This document shows, piece after piece, positions 22,620 through 36,339 of a stretch of 64,000 nt of DNA. This DNA comes from Glossina fuscipes (Eukaryota > Arthropoda > Insecta > Diptera > Glossinidae): assembly GCF_014805625.2 (NCBI RefSeq), contig NW_023998417.1, positions 15,240,885-15,304,884 of the forward strand, read 5' to 3'. A model generated the notes under the pieces. It ran no database searches, was not told the DNA's origin, and saw nothing but the letters and a program-made list of their open reading frames with translations. Within the stretch, counting starts at the first letter, position 1. Each line of letters opens with the position of its first letter. Both the position numbers and the translations under genes were made by a program.

Positions 22620-25600
22620 ACAAGATTTGCGTGTATTGATATACCTAACCCGATCCGACCCAGAATCCTAAGTCGGTGCAAAATGAATTTCAGTACCAAC
22701 TGTACTGCCACGAGCATAATCGCACCTTTTAAAAGTTTCAACTGTAATCGCCGGTATGTGCAATGCTACAAGTCTTTGCTGCTTGCTTCATTGTCAAATG
22801 GCAGCGGTTTGTTGACTTTCCTGTTTTCACATATTAAAAAATGGTCGGATAAATCAACAAACAAAATCAGACAAAGATGTCCATTTGCATTAATATGAAC
22901 TCAATATATTTGCTGCGACTGCTATAAAAGAAAAGTAGCAAAAATCAATAGAAAGTTTTTTGGCAGAAGTTAATGCGAAGTTAATAAGCATGAAGGCCGA
23001 CCTCAATCGTCTATTATATACACATGTATATAGGTATATGCACGCATATATTTCGATTGCAAAGACAATAAAGCAATTAAGATAGCTTTTTCCCATCCGT
23101 AAAAGTTTGAGAGAAACAAAAAAGAAAAAGGGAAAAATACCTTTTCAAAGCAGAAAAGTAAACAATAGCGGGAAACAAACGATATACGTAGACAAGGGCA
23201 CAAAATCTTCTAAACAAAAACAGCAAAGTGACGAAAGGCAACAAAATGAATATGATACGCCAAACCCACAAGCGCTCACAATAAAACTCGAAGCGAACAA
23301 AGGATGAATGCATAAATGGATTGTTGACTGACTGACTGAGTAAGTACAAAAACAAAATGAATGAATTTAAGTTGTAGAGGAAAGCCATACATTCGCTCGC
23401 GTAGAGGATAGTGTACGCTTGCATGCGAATAAACAAACAATTATTGCGCAACTACACGTACGTATGCTTGCATATACGTATTGCTGTAAAAACTCTTGGC
23501 CCAGCATTGTCATCGTTGACGCCATCAGTACGATCGCCGGCAATGATGCACTCGCGTATGTGAGTATGAGTGCTTATATATATATATTTACGGAGTTATT
23601 GCAGGCAATGCAGCAGCAGCAACAACATCAGTAGTTTTAAGTTTAAGCAAAATATAATAGATTTATGCCTACAACCGTCATAAAACAAGACACAAGTGTC
23701 TTCCAACTGTCACTTGTATTGTTCTTCGTCTGACGCGTGTGGTGACGTTTAAAGTGGCACATAAAGCAATACACACCGAGACAAAGACGCACACAAACAC
23801 ACAAACAAAATAAAGATTATACGCAAAACGACATATCGCATGCTTGCACACACGTGATATCAGCGCGATTCACGGATGATAAGTTGAAAGTTTTCTAGAT
23901 AAACACACAGAGCCAAAGCTCGAAAGGCGAATGCTGAGCAACAGAAAAGATGAACTTCAGTCTTTCCACACATATGCATGCGTATGCTAATGTATACAAT
24001 AATAACACAGTAAAATGTATCCCGTCGCATTTGTTACACTTTCCAAATGAAAGTCAAACGCATTTTAAAACACTTGAAATTCTTGCATTCTTCTATTCTA
24101 TTCTATAAGCGCTACTCACGCTACTTGCGACGGTTACAATGTAAAAGAGGTTACATTATCAAAAACACTTTCCAGTGATTGTGGTAATTAGCTTCGAAAG
24201 ACTTTTCAATCGTGGCATACTACAAAAGATCGACCAAGAGTGTATATATAGGGTATAGGAAGCTTTTAAGAATAAACCCGTTTTAACTATAAATTAATTT
24301 TAGATTCGTGGGCTTTCGTTGAATAGGTTGAAACTCTACGTGACGGACATTTCGCACATTCATTCATGCACTCATTCATTCATTCTATTCACAGTGTCAT
24401 CCTACGCGACATTCAGTTCAGTTCTCTACCCGACTATTATGCTATTAACATACGCAAAATTTGAAACCTTTCCTTGCAGCATGCATACCAGATGTCAGAT
24501 TTACTTTTTATCGTGTGAGAGCACTTGAATTAGCTGAAATTAAATCTATATTTTAACCGCCACACGGCTGAAGTGCTCACCATTAATAGGTCAATTTTCC
24601 CAATAAAGAAAATGGAAATAAGCAAAAAAGAAGCAGCAAGAATTCTTTTCCACAACTATTCCAAAGATGGCTATTAACACCACATAGCACAATGTCAGCA
24701 ATAATAACACAAGTGGCATTTCTCATTAATAAATCCTTTGATTAATGCTTTTACTAATGTGACAGGTTTTCGTTGAAAGAACTCACAATGAGGCAAATAG
24801 TCTTAACTATGTTAAAACAAAAAAAAAAAAAAAACGAGTAAAGATATAGTGCCTATGAACCAGACGAGTAACAACTGATTTAGGAAAAACGACATTTTTC
24901 TTGAGAGCGTTTAATGGAAAGAATTCAATGCGACTGGCAATAATTCCCGAACATTAGTTCATCCAGCTTATATTGCTGTTTGCTATTTATGCGTGTCTGT
25001 ATGTACATTTCGTACATTAGCAAACAAATTAGATTCCGCTGCAACAGCAACGATCGCAACAATTCACTCAGCTAGTCAAAGCGTTTCATGTTTACGTATG
25101 TAATAGAAAGCTACGAAGAAAACAACATGAAAATCTTTTCCGACATACACGCGCGTATGCGTGCCTGTTTATCTGTGTTTAGTTTCGCATACGGAAAACT
25201 TTAAATTCCGTGTTAATGTTGCGTTGGCGTATTTACGTGCGTTTATTTGTATGCGACCGGTTCTCAGCTTGAAGTTTATTGCTGAGATTTATTATTTTGT
25301 GTCATTAAAGCTTCGCAACCCAAAGCACGAAACATCATGAATGTTATTTTTAACAAATGCGCGACAGCTGCTACCCAAATTTCAAAGCTTAAAAATAACA
25401 ACAATAGCAGCAAAAATAAAAACAGCTGCCTTCGTATCCAAAACAACAGCGACAAAGCCAGCAACTAACTGCATATATACATACATATATAACGTCTATG
25501 GCATATTCATTGTTACGTTTACACGTGCGTACCCCAGTTACTGTAATTCAACATCTAAAGTCTCGTATTTTTGTTTGGGGTTCGCACCTCCACCTCGGTT

Positions 25601-27462
25601 TAGGCAAACAATGAATTAATCTGGCTTGTTGTAATGTTTTTTTGTTCCTACCAGCACCACAGCAACGACTATATTACACGAATAGCTGGAACAGCGACAA
25701 CGTCAACATTTTTAGGATGTTGTCGGCATTATCGCTGTTGCCGTTGCCTTTGGTGTGAATAGCTTTTGCACATAAAGACTAACGAATACACAATCTTGTG
25801 CTTGAAATACATTTAAAGTAATGCCTTTGTGTGCTTTGACACCATCAGGTCAACCATACAAATGGTGAGCAACCTTGTTACCAGTCACTGCAAATTCATG
25901 GTGTTGTTTCTGGTTGAGGTTAAAGAGTTTCCTCATACAAAAAACATATTTAAATATCGCATTCTAATCCTTCGGCTTCACTTCCTCTCCCCCACCACAA
26001 GAACGTTTATATCTTCTTCAGGACAAAGGTAAGTTGGTAGATCATATTTGTTGTTTTCTCGTTTAACAACCGTTCTGCACCTGGCCTTAAACTATTTGCA
26101 GAAAAATATTGAAATATATGAAATGTAAGGAGTGTTTTTTTTTTTTTTCGTTCTATATTGCGAGTTTCGGGCAACAAATGCGAGGAAACGTTTCAAAACT
26201 CTGATCATCGGAAGCTGACCGTAAAAAAGGACATTTATCGCTTTTTTGACTAGCTTTGGACAGAAGTGCATCCGCTTTAAATAAAAAAAGAGTTTTTCTA
26301 TGTTTTTTCAGAAGACATTGGGGAGAAGCACGACTGGAGTCCGATAAAGTACAAATGCGTTTAATAATTAGGTGCCGACTAATACGTGACCAACACGAAA
26401 GAAGTAATCTCTTTACACTGTTTAAATTTCAACGTCTAAGGCAATAAAACTTTTCTTGACATTATTCATGCACGTAAGGATCCCTGCATGCAAAGGAAAA
26501 TCACTTCCAACAATGTCCTACAGCATAAATGCCAGCAAAGCGCTTTAGGGACCCTTGCTTAATATTCTAACTAAGTCTAAGTTCCACTAGACAGTGAATG
26601 AGCAAAGAAAATGTCGAGAGAGAGAAAAACATTGAGAAAGAGAGAGAGCGAAGTTTAAAATGTTGTGTGTTGACTTAAGCAACTCACTTTCAATCGTATA
26701 CCGGGACTGCTTTTGAATGGTTCTAACCACTTCCGTGACTTAATGTCAGTTTCGTTCAGTTCAGCACACGCCCATTTAAATTCGCACGATTTCAAAGAGA
26801 TTTGTAAGCTTTATATATATTTGATTCCTGATGACCGCTGTTGCTTGTCAGATTGTGCTTATTCGATAGAAAATCCGTATAAGTAGTAGTAAGAAAAAAA
26901 ACATGAATGGATTAACGTTTCATAAGCTCTTTTTTGTATTTGATCGGCGAAAATTGCATGCCCGAAGTCAACGCAAGTCACACATAGATCACAAAAACAA
27001 AAGTACGGACAGACGATAAGTAGGGTCGCCACATTTTTCGGTATCCTGAACTTTGGGTTTCGAGAGAACACAACCAGGAAGGAAAAAAAAAAGTATGGAC
27101 AAAGTGTTCACAATGCCATGAATAACCAATCCTCTCTAGATACCAAGGAAGCAGATGGCTTTCATGACTTACTTTATTTATGCAGTATATCCCGATACCC
27201 ATAAAATGTAAACGTAGGCAGCTTTACGTTTAAAGCGGAAAAGATTGCCAGTTATTAAGAGGGAGTGAATCGCTAAGCGGTTTGTTGATATTGCACCGAT
27301 GTGTTGGGTATCGAAGATTCGTCCGTTGAGAAGCACTTTTTCTTGTTTTTTTCTCAACTTTATTTCAAGTAATGCAGAAAAATCGTTGTGCAACTAATGT
27401 GCACCTGCGAAAATATTTGTCTCAAATAACGTTTTCCTATTCTTTACTCTTCCGCTTCAGTT

Positions 27463-27516
27463 GCACTTACATCCACGCCGCTGCTGTTGCTGTTTTTGTT
27501 TTGCTGATGTAAGTGC
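27463..27516. repeat. Perfect 11-bp inverted repeat
   Basis: GCACTTACATC at 27463-27473 is the exact reverse complement of GATGTAAGTGC at 27506-27516, with a 32-base T/G-rich loop that includes opa-like GCTGCTGTTGC. Each arm contains a splice-donor-like GTAAGTG, in opposite orientations. A pyrimidine-rich acceptor-like tract ends at 27460. No coding frame was recognised. Confidence 0.6.
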
Positions 27517-29888
27517 TATGCAACACAATTTTAAATCTCATTACATCATTACCACACATAATTTGCGAGAAATCCTAAAATTTTTACGCTCACATATAGG
27601 TTCTAGCGAAAGATTCGTTTGTACACTTGTTTTCTTCTTTTCTTTCCTTCTTTTCTTCTTTTCTTCTTACTCTTAAAGTATAAAGAATTTTTTTATTACT
27701 TTATGTGTATGTTTTTTCTTCCTATTTTCTTCTTTTTTTTTTCATACTTGTTGAAACTACTCTTTAAACATCACTAATGAGTTTGGCATTGTCTTTTAAT
27801 ACACTCTGGTAGATGCACGTCTACAGTTACGCTTGTATAAATCTGTTCGCTCGTATGTGTTCTGAGTAAGGACGGACGGAACGGTATAAACACACTCTCT
27901 TGTTTACACACTAGTATTCACTCATCTTATGTAATACGCCAGCACCTTTCACTATCCTATCTCGTTCGCTCTTTCCGTCTGTCACTTAACACTTGAAGAT
28001 ATGAAATGAAAATGTTGGTAAATATATAGAAAACTTTCATAATACATATCTATGTAAATGCATATAAGTACATGTTTATTAAGTACATATCTATATATAT
28101 GTTTATATACATAATATATATATGCAGATATATACGAAACTCAGAATGTACGTATGTATGCAATCAAATAATCGTGTTTTCATTAAAGAAGTGCATAATT
28201 TTATTTTAAAAAATCTGACGGCGACAACTATGCTAACGATAGAGGCGTATATGCAGCAACAAGGTTTAAAAGATTTTAAATAATTACTTATCAAAGCATG
28301 AGATTAATTTAATGAAATGCTTTATAAACTCACATGAGCACAAGTTGTTTCAAAATAAAAACTTTACATTAAAATTGTTAATGATCCTACACTGAAAAAA
28401 GGATAGAGAACAGTACGCGTTCCACATATGACTATCAGGACTGTGCGTAAATTCGGCATGATGTCATGCTGAAAATATGACTTGGTTATAATATATGGTC
28501 ATCAACATAGACGTTAATCATTGAAACGGTTGCCGCAGTATAGGCATTTCGCGGCTTCAACCAATGGACGAAAGAAAGAATTTTTTGCCATCGCCCTGAG
28601 GTGGATGGAAAAGTTACTCACCGTCAGCCATAAATATTCGACAGTAGGGGAAGTTCTACTTGCACGTGTTTCTAACATTTCGTGGATAATTTTGTAAATG
28701 TAAACGACTACGGCTGGTTTACGATCGGTCAACGGATGCAAACAGACAAATGCAAAAACATAGAGAATGTAAAGAAAGAAAGCCGAAACCTATTAACTCC
28801 ATTCGAAATCACGCCGATGATTGGCATAACATTCAGTCCACCTAAATCAAACTAAATCTGATTGTTTCTGCGAAATTCGAAAGTGCAAATGGGCAAAACA
28901 TTTTCCGGTAGGAAAGCGATCCTAACTGAACAAATGTGTGTGTGTTTTTTTTTTATTATTTATTATATAAATTCGTGATTTTTTTAGGTGCATTTAAGAG
29001 TATACTTGAACGCTTCTGAGAAAAAACTATATGTAGGTGCGGAGGGAAAAGCAGACATTTTGCTTCCATAAGCTTTAATGTGAAGATGCAAGCATTTGGC
29101 ATCTACCCCCATGTACGAAATAATCAGAGTAATGTTAACATACTTTGTAAGAGTTTTCCAAGTTAAGCTTTCTATTTTTTTAAACTCACAAATAACTACT
29201 GGCAACCATTACGCATTTAACGTTCTGATCTTTAAGAGTTTTAATTATCTAAAAATTATAAAAAATATGTATTGTATATATAGAGATATATATCATTAGT
29301 TATTTATTTCCTCTCTTCACTTTTATTTTTTCTATCGTTATTATTACTATTTCATTTGTTTAGGGATTATATACATTTTTTGGAAATTTTTTGTGTCAAC
29401 AAAACAATAGTGTTAGAGAATAAAATATTCATAAAGTAGTTATGTATACGTAGTGTGATAGGTATAATTCCTATGAAACCGTAAGGCTTACTTAATATAT
29501 AAAAGAATTGTTTTCACGTTTACATGTTTCGAAAACGGTCGAGAAATGGTCGACAACACTAAACAGATGTACTTAGGTGTATGTAATATTAAAAAGTTCT
29601 CTCCTTTTTTTCTTTCTTCCTTGATAATCGCACGGTCAAAGCTAATGAACTTCTAGACAGACAACAACTAAAATCCGATTTGTCGACCTCTGCATGAAAT
29701 ATGGAATACGACACAAAGTATGTGTTTTGCTAAATATCCTTCTATGCGTGCGTCTTTGTATTTATATGTATGCGTGTGTATATGCGTATGTGTATGTGTA
29801 TGTGTGTAGAAAGGGGAAACCAACAAAGGCATAAACCGACTTTAAAGGCCATCTATGTATATAGGTATATTCTGTTATTATATATAAA

Positions 29889-29890
<2 letters not shown>

Positions 29891-29917
<27 letters not shown>
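29891..29917. repeat. (TA)n microsatellite
   Basis: About 13 TA units, close to further short TATATA stretches. Confidence 0.8.
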
Positions 29918-29919
<2 letters not shown>

Positions 29920-30066
29920 GTACGTTTTTGTGCTTCATTTATTATTCGGTATTAGTTTACCAAAAAACAACAATTGTATCTATAACAATAGGAAAACAAA
30001 CAATCAGATAAATATCGAATTGTAAGATATGCTTTCAGATTCACATACCTATACACACAATTGCAG

Positions 30067-30085
30067 GCATGCATGCATGCATGCA
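30067..30085. repeat. (GCAT)n tetranucleotide repeat
   Basis: Nearly five GCAT units; the unit is self-complementary (ATGC/GCAT). A similar array lies at 34811. Confidence 0.8.
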
Positions 30086-30357
30086 AGATAGAGAGTTGAA
30101 GAGGGAGGGGATTGCATCATACTTTTTGAAAATAAACTGCTTTTAAAAAAGCAAATAATTGCTAGAATTTTTACAAAGCCTCGTAAAATAAAACGAAAAT
30201 TTATATACAACGCACTAAGCTATCCTTTCAACTGAAATCGAGCTGACCAACAACAACAAGCGAGCAATGACCAAAATTTATTGCTATTAATATGAAAAGA
30301 TGGATATTGAAGCGAACACGTCCCACATGCAAGCGTTCTTGAGGATATTACTATTAA

Positions 30358-30657
30358 ACTCACCACCGATTAGGCAAAGAGAAACAAAACCGACAATTGG
30401 GGGCGAATTCCATTACTCGTTCCCGACGAACGTGGCTTGTGAAAACAAATGTCTTAAACGTTAACGAGAACCGTAAAAAGGTTCACAAAAACGATTTAAC
30501 AATCACTAAACGCGAATGGACAGAACAGGACAGTTCAAGTATCAATCAAGCTCCAACGCAAAGCGGCAATTCGATCTTCGCCAAAGTCGCAAAACGTTCT
30601 CAAAATTTTACTTACATTCCTCTACATTCAATCAAATTTTTTTTTTCCCTCCCTTAG
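30358..30657 (+). CDS. Unidentified 99-codon open frame, possible exon
   Basis: Not recognised. The frame is open from 30358 to a TAG at 30655-30657. It is hydrophilic (Asn, Ser, Gln, Thr, Lys, Arg) and less AT-rich than its surroundings. There is no in-frame ATG near its start, so it would need an upstream exon; an acceptor-like ATTAG lies at 30369-30373. Its 3' end runs into a T/C tract ending in CCCTTAG, itself a strong acceptor, so the last 15 or so codons are probably not coding. It could be an exon, a decayed mobile-element reading frame, or chance. Confidence 0.2.
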   Translation, partial: THHRLGKEKQNRQLGANSITRSRRTWLVKTNVLNVNENRKKVHKNDLTITKREWTEQDSSSINQAPTQSGNSIFAKVAKRSQNFTYIPLHSIKFFFSLP

Positions 30658-33600
30658 ACTAAAATTTAGTTGTTTAGTTTTTATTTTTAAACGTTTTCCT
30701 TCTTTCGTACGGGCCTTGCTTGTTGAGATCTTTCCTAGCCTTTCCTCGTTGAGTAATCTTCTCTTAATATAGTAGATGTTGTTGAAATGATTGCTGGGAT
30801 AATATCCCACATTTTGTCAACCGGTTTTATTAACTCAAATTGTAAAACTTGGTAGTAAGGAAACTTTTAGAAAAGAAATTCATTTCGAATTTTACGATTT
30901 AAATAAACGACCTAAGCGATGTTTTCACGATATGAGTGTGAGTGGTGTACGTAAACATAATGAAGATTTCATAGCGCATACAATTGATTGTAATTTTAAA
31001 TTATTAACAGATGCACGCCTATTTCGGTCACTGTATTTATACATATGATGCATGTGGTATAGCTTTTTATTATATAATCAAAAGAAATGATGGTGTCAGG
31101 AAAAACGGTAAACAGAAACACTTTATAGAAGGCAACTTCTACTACTACTGCATATACGTTAAGTCTTGAGATAGGGGAGCAGCGTTGGAAAAGTTTTTCT
31201 ATAAAATACCGCAAGTTGTCCATGTTTTTTGACGATAAAAATCTTAGGTTTTTATTTATGTAAAGCTTACGTGAATCCTCTATGCACAGCCATTCATCTA
31301 CACGAACATAAAATATTGACACACCACATATGTGTACACTTGCGAAAATAAAAAAACATTAAGGTCCTGAAATGCAAAGGATGAAAGTATTCAAAAAAAC
31401 GAAAGAAGAAACTACCATCAACAACACCTTTATAAATACGTACGCTCAAATATACTCATAGTTAGTAATAAAGAAATATACATGAGACGGGAATTCACAA
31501 ACATGTTATGAAGTAATAGCCGCTAACCGATGATCTACGGGCCACACACAAATATATCTAGAAATTCATTCATTTACTAGCTCTCGATTTTCCTCGAGAT
31601 TTAGGTTTAGAGCGATTGCCGTGCAATACGCTAGTGTTCGTAGATTAGAACAACGGATTGTTGAGCGAAAAGGCAATGCAGAGAACTATTTCAAGCGAAA
31701 TAAATATGTTTTCGATCCGCGTAACCGATCTTCACGTCTTTCTTATGCTTATTACGAAAGTTAATAATTTGATTATAGCATCATAAGTCAATTTCACCTT
31801 GCACACAAACGTGACGCTCTCTCTCTCTCTTAACGTTTGAAAGAAGAAAATACAATTTTAAAGCGGCGATGCTACAACGATTGGCGATCTCTGTTATGGG
31901 GTTAAACGAAGAAAAATGTGTTTTTTGCATACGTATGGTGGGTAAAGGTATTAAAAAGTGACGTATGTGCATAAATGTAAATAAAATTGTAGAAATGTGT
32001 GTACACATGTAAGTGTGTTTGCTGAAGAAAAAGTAGTTGTGTGTGAAACACGCGCATTTGTGTAAAGTGTATCCTTTTTGTCGGCAACTAAAGGTGAGAA
32101 ATTTATTACCGGACAAATTTCTTGCAAAAAATACTGGGGTAAGGCGAAGTAAAAAGAAAAAATTAAGCCAACAACAAGAGCAAAGCAACATGGTGCAAAA
32201 GAAACATTTTATTATTGTCGCTTTTTTTGTAGGTAGGTATGACTATAACTCCGTTGTATGAGCAAATGTTGGTGCCATTGAAAGTAAGACATTTGAAAAT
32301 AAACGATAAACATAAATAAATGCAAATTCCCAACGAACAGCATGAAAAAACCAAACTGTTAAGTATGTATGTCGGTAAAGGTGTTAACAATCAACACCAA
32401 CGAAGAATGAACAACAGTACATAGAGGCTTATCTGGAATGATGGCAGTAAATGAATTGTTCCATAAAGAAAAATAAAAAGGCAACGCAAAAACTTAAAAA
32501 AAAAAAAAAAAAAATACCACAATAACGAGTATAAACCTGAAAGGTGCGCTTCCAACTGAAAACACACCAAACGCTTAAAGTGAAAACTTTTAGTATGATT
32601 GCAAACCGATTTAATGGAATTTAACACAAGCGAAATTAAACTATTTAAAGAGTGAAAACGGAGAAAGAAAATAAACTGCCGATGAAGAGATGTTCTTAAA
32701 GAACATTTTAATCGCAATTTATGCCAACTGCAGTAATTTGAATAACGCAAAATCACTGAATGCAGGCTCAGTGAAACCACAAGCATAATTGAGGCGTATG
32801 AGCGACATTAATTTCAATTAACGCCCTGCCACTTTCCATATACGCGTATGAAGTTTAATATGAAGAAAGCATAATAATAAGAATCGATCTAAAAGATGGA
32901 CAGCAAAAGAATAAGAAAACAATGAGAGAGATAGAGCGAGAGTGGTAAGGGAACATAAAATAAATTGCAATTAAAAACTTGCTATTCATTGAAAATTTAT
33001 TAAAAACGTAAGTTAATCATTTCATCCCATATAACTTTATGCATCGTCGATTCTGATTTAATAAGCAACAGATACAAAAGAGAATGTTAAACTTTCTGTT
33101 TGCTAAACATACAAACTTTTAAAGTTTTCAGCAAACATATGTCAAATACGTAAGGCAGTGGTGTCCTCACTGTCTGAATGGGTAACAGATCATAACTGAA
33201 GGCATGCTAAGGCAAAAGATGCTATATGCGATATGCATATGCTATTTGCAGAAGAGATGTGTGAGACAATTTTTTAATTTGAATTTTCCTCTTTTAGTAT
33301 GTATGTTCAGGCTCCATAATTCTCCAATAGTTTTCACTCGTAGACGCCATTAAGTAATGACGAGCTCGATTAGTACCCACAGATATAAGAAAATTCAATT
33401 GAAAAAATTGAGATTTGTATTCGTTCAACAAGAGTTTGCCAAAAGGGAAAACTATAAAAAAATGAAATCAAGTCGATTTAAGAGCCGAGAGTGATATGTT
33501 CAACTTTGTCTGCACAGGCGGAACAAGAATCCGAAAATCCGTTGTGCCAAAATTGGCCGCGCATTATGCAAATTCAAAAACAATATTCCCCTATACGTTT

Positions 33601-34810
33601 TATTAAGTGTAGTAGTGAGCGGATCTTATTTTCATAATTTTAAGATGGCTGTGAGCATATTCGATTACTGTCCTGGACTCTCCGCTCCCAGTAAAGAATA
33701 ATTGTTTTGAAGCGGTTTTTTCCAAATTTTCGCTTATTGTACCTGGAAATTCTTAAGTCGGGGCGATGTTTAGGAATGTGTTGCACTGCTGTTTCCATGC
33801 TCAGATCTAGCGGTTAGTATTGATGCCGATTTGTAATTATTAAACAGTTGGTAAGAATGAATTGGTTTACCGATAGTATCGCTAGGTAGCGTAACGTTTA
33901 TTGCGATATTGTTATTACGGCTAAAAGGCGAATAAATTTTTCAATTTTATTATTATTAAATTTGTCAACAGATCGTAAATGAAAGTTTAAATATTATTAA
34001 TTCCCTCTAATAGAGAAAAAAGAAATAGTTATTAACAATTCACCGATTTAATCAATCTAATGTAAAATCATATCAAAAGCCATTAAAGGTTTTGATAAAA
34101 AATTTTCATCTATTTTCTTTCATTTTAATTGAAAAGTCATCGTTTGTTTGTAATAGAAAAATAACCACATAAAGGTTGATTAAAAAAGACACATAAGCGC
34201 TTACATATGTACATCTATGCGCACTTATATTATATGCGCATAAAAATATCAGGATTTCGTTCTATATAAACAGCTTTCAGATCATTTGTATTGAATAAAA
34301 CATATGTATATATGTATATATATATATGTACATATATGTGTGTGCAAAAATGTATATTTAGATTCATATATATGCATATAAATATACACAAGCAGACACA
34401 ATTTGCCCATGTATGTAAAACTAATGTATTATAATAACAATTTTATAATATTTTCCTTTGTATTATTAATGTACGATGATAATGATTTTTTACTTTTTTT
34501 ATGTATATGTAAAATCCATATGGAATATACATGTGCATGTGGGTGTGCATAGATATTTGCATGCTTTTATTGTTACTCGTTATAGAGTATTAAAATATAT
34601 ACAGTCATAGCAACCAACACACGAACATATACGCACACATGCAGATACATATTCAGTAAAAAAAAAAAATAAATAAATAAATAAACCAACAGGCTAACAT
34701 ATCGTATGTGGACTATGAACATATATAAATTTGTCCGTATGTCCGTATTCGAAATACTCTTTGAGGAATGATACAATGGAGACTGGCAATCTGTGAATGA
34801 GCACACTCTT

Positions 34811-34828
34811 GCATGCATGCATGCATGC
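34811..34828. repeat. (GCAT)n tetranucleotide repeat
   Basis: Four and a half GCAT units, similar to the array at 30067. Confidence 0.8.
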
Positions 34829-35994
34829 GCATGGAAGTTTATGGCATTATTGCCTGCGTTGTTTTGTGCGTGCAAATGCCGTAGTTGATAGCAAGTGCAT
34901 TACTAACTGTAGCCCAGGGTATTAAGCCAGAGTTTACTGTGTGGTTTTGGTTTTTATATGTCTTTCTCTTCTTTCCGATTGTGTGTGTCTTTGCGTGTAA
35001 ATGTAGTCAAATATATATATATATATAAGTTTGTATGCATAAATGTGTGAGGAAAAGTATATCATGAAAGAGATTCACAAAATATCTTTGTATTAATTTT
35101 ACCAAGAGCAACAACTTTTGAATATGAAACCACAGAAAAGTGTGTTTTAAGTATGGAACATAAAAACACAGCAACGGGCTAAACTATTGGAATGCAAGAA
35201 GGCTGTGGAAAAATTTAGGACTTTAGGGAACTGCTTAAAAACTGTTTACTTAGGTACAAAAGATAGTTTATACAGACGGAACTGAATAAAGTGTTTGGTT
35301 TCTTATGCAAGTGTTTGTGGCTACATGAACAATATATTAAATACCTATCGCACACCTACTTCACAGTACTTTCTAAATATTTTCATATAATTGCATGAAA
35401 TTCCCAGAATTAATCGGTATAGGCGAAGCATTGAATGCGGAGTTCATTAGAACTTTTTAAATATTGAGCATTTGTTGTCTTGCAAATATTCGTGCAGGAA
35501 ACTGAGCAGACACTGGACAGGAAACTCCCCACTGCGAAGTTAACACTAATTCGCTTCGATGGTATTTGCTTGTACACCTCTTTTCTATAAAGTCGCCCTG
35601 TAGCGGCCGCCCACATGATTTTTACATATTTATGCGGGTTCTGATAGACCTGAGAAGCAATAGCCGACGAAGAGCATGCCCTTTGTCGGATCGATATGTC
35701 TTTGGGAGCACCACGCCTACCTGCGTTAAAGGGCAAAGTGAAATTGTAGAGCAGGCACTGTAGGTGCTTATATAGACCAACAGTCGTACAGCTCTTCAAT
35801 TCGGTAATGATAATGCAATAATTCCTTTAATATCTTCTAATCTTCTTTTATCTTCTAATACTTAGTAAATCAATATTATATTTATCGCTTTAGCTGCGGT
35901 GTCTACAATCCATGTATTCGCAACGATCGAGCCCATCTACCACATACAAAACTCTTCTTGTAGCGTATAACAAATATTTCTTTGCACGAGTTTA

Positions 35995-36005
35995 AAAATC
36001 GAACC
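35995..36005 (-). mobile_element. B-box-like string, possible SINE remnant
   Basis: On the minus strand the string reads GGTTCGATTTT, matching the first nine positions of the RNA polymerase III B-box. An imperfect A-box-like string (TACTGAATTGACC) lies about 35 bases upstream on the same strand. No tail or target-site duplication was identified. Confidence 0.2.
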
Positions 36006-36311
36006 GATGACCGACTGTGGTCAATTCAGTAGCATGCTTGCTTATTTGTTTTCCAGTCCTCGCGCCCATTTGCAGTCAATAGACGGACGAATGGACGCGC
36101 TGACTTGAGTGACACACATATAAGTTTATAGAGTGTCGGAAATCTATTCCTTGGCATTATGAAATGATAAAATTAATCTAGATTCGCGTGATTGTAAATA
36201 TAAGTACAATTCCATTCTTTGCATTTAAATTTTATCATCAAGAATTAAAACGTTTCGAAAATCTTTTAATGATATTAATCTCAAATTAGTCCGCATAATG
36301 AGGGATAGAAG

Positions 36312-36339
36312 AAATAATAATAATAATAATAATAATAAT
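36312..36339. repeat. (AAT)n trinucleotide microsatellite
   Basis: About nine AAT units. Confidence 0.85.

Larger units (their letters stand above)
20800..30357. other. Large gene-poor region
   Basis: About 9.5 kb without a recognisable gene. It holds a possible SINE remnant at 22574, an A-run near 24819-24836, GA-rich stretches near 26613-26652 that could bind GAGA factor, an inverted repeat at 27463, T-rich runs near 27720-27745, and TA blocks near 29890. A CAG run at 23608-23632 ends in a stop and has no supported gene around it. Confidence 0.45.

Noticed and set aside
23485..23569. GC-richer patch ending at a GTGAGT donor
   Set aside because: Open in several frames on both strands with no consistent exon model.
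25861..26032. ATG-started frame ending at a GTAAGT donor
   Set aside because: Hydrophobic, low-information translation, no partner exon, and internal polypyrimidine/CAG strings suggest random splice-like sites.
35410..35799. Overlapping open frames on both strands
   Set aside because: No similarity to a known family, no splice or promoter context, and both strands are open, which fits base composition better than coding.
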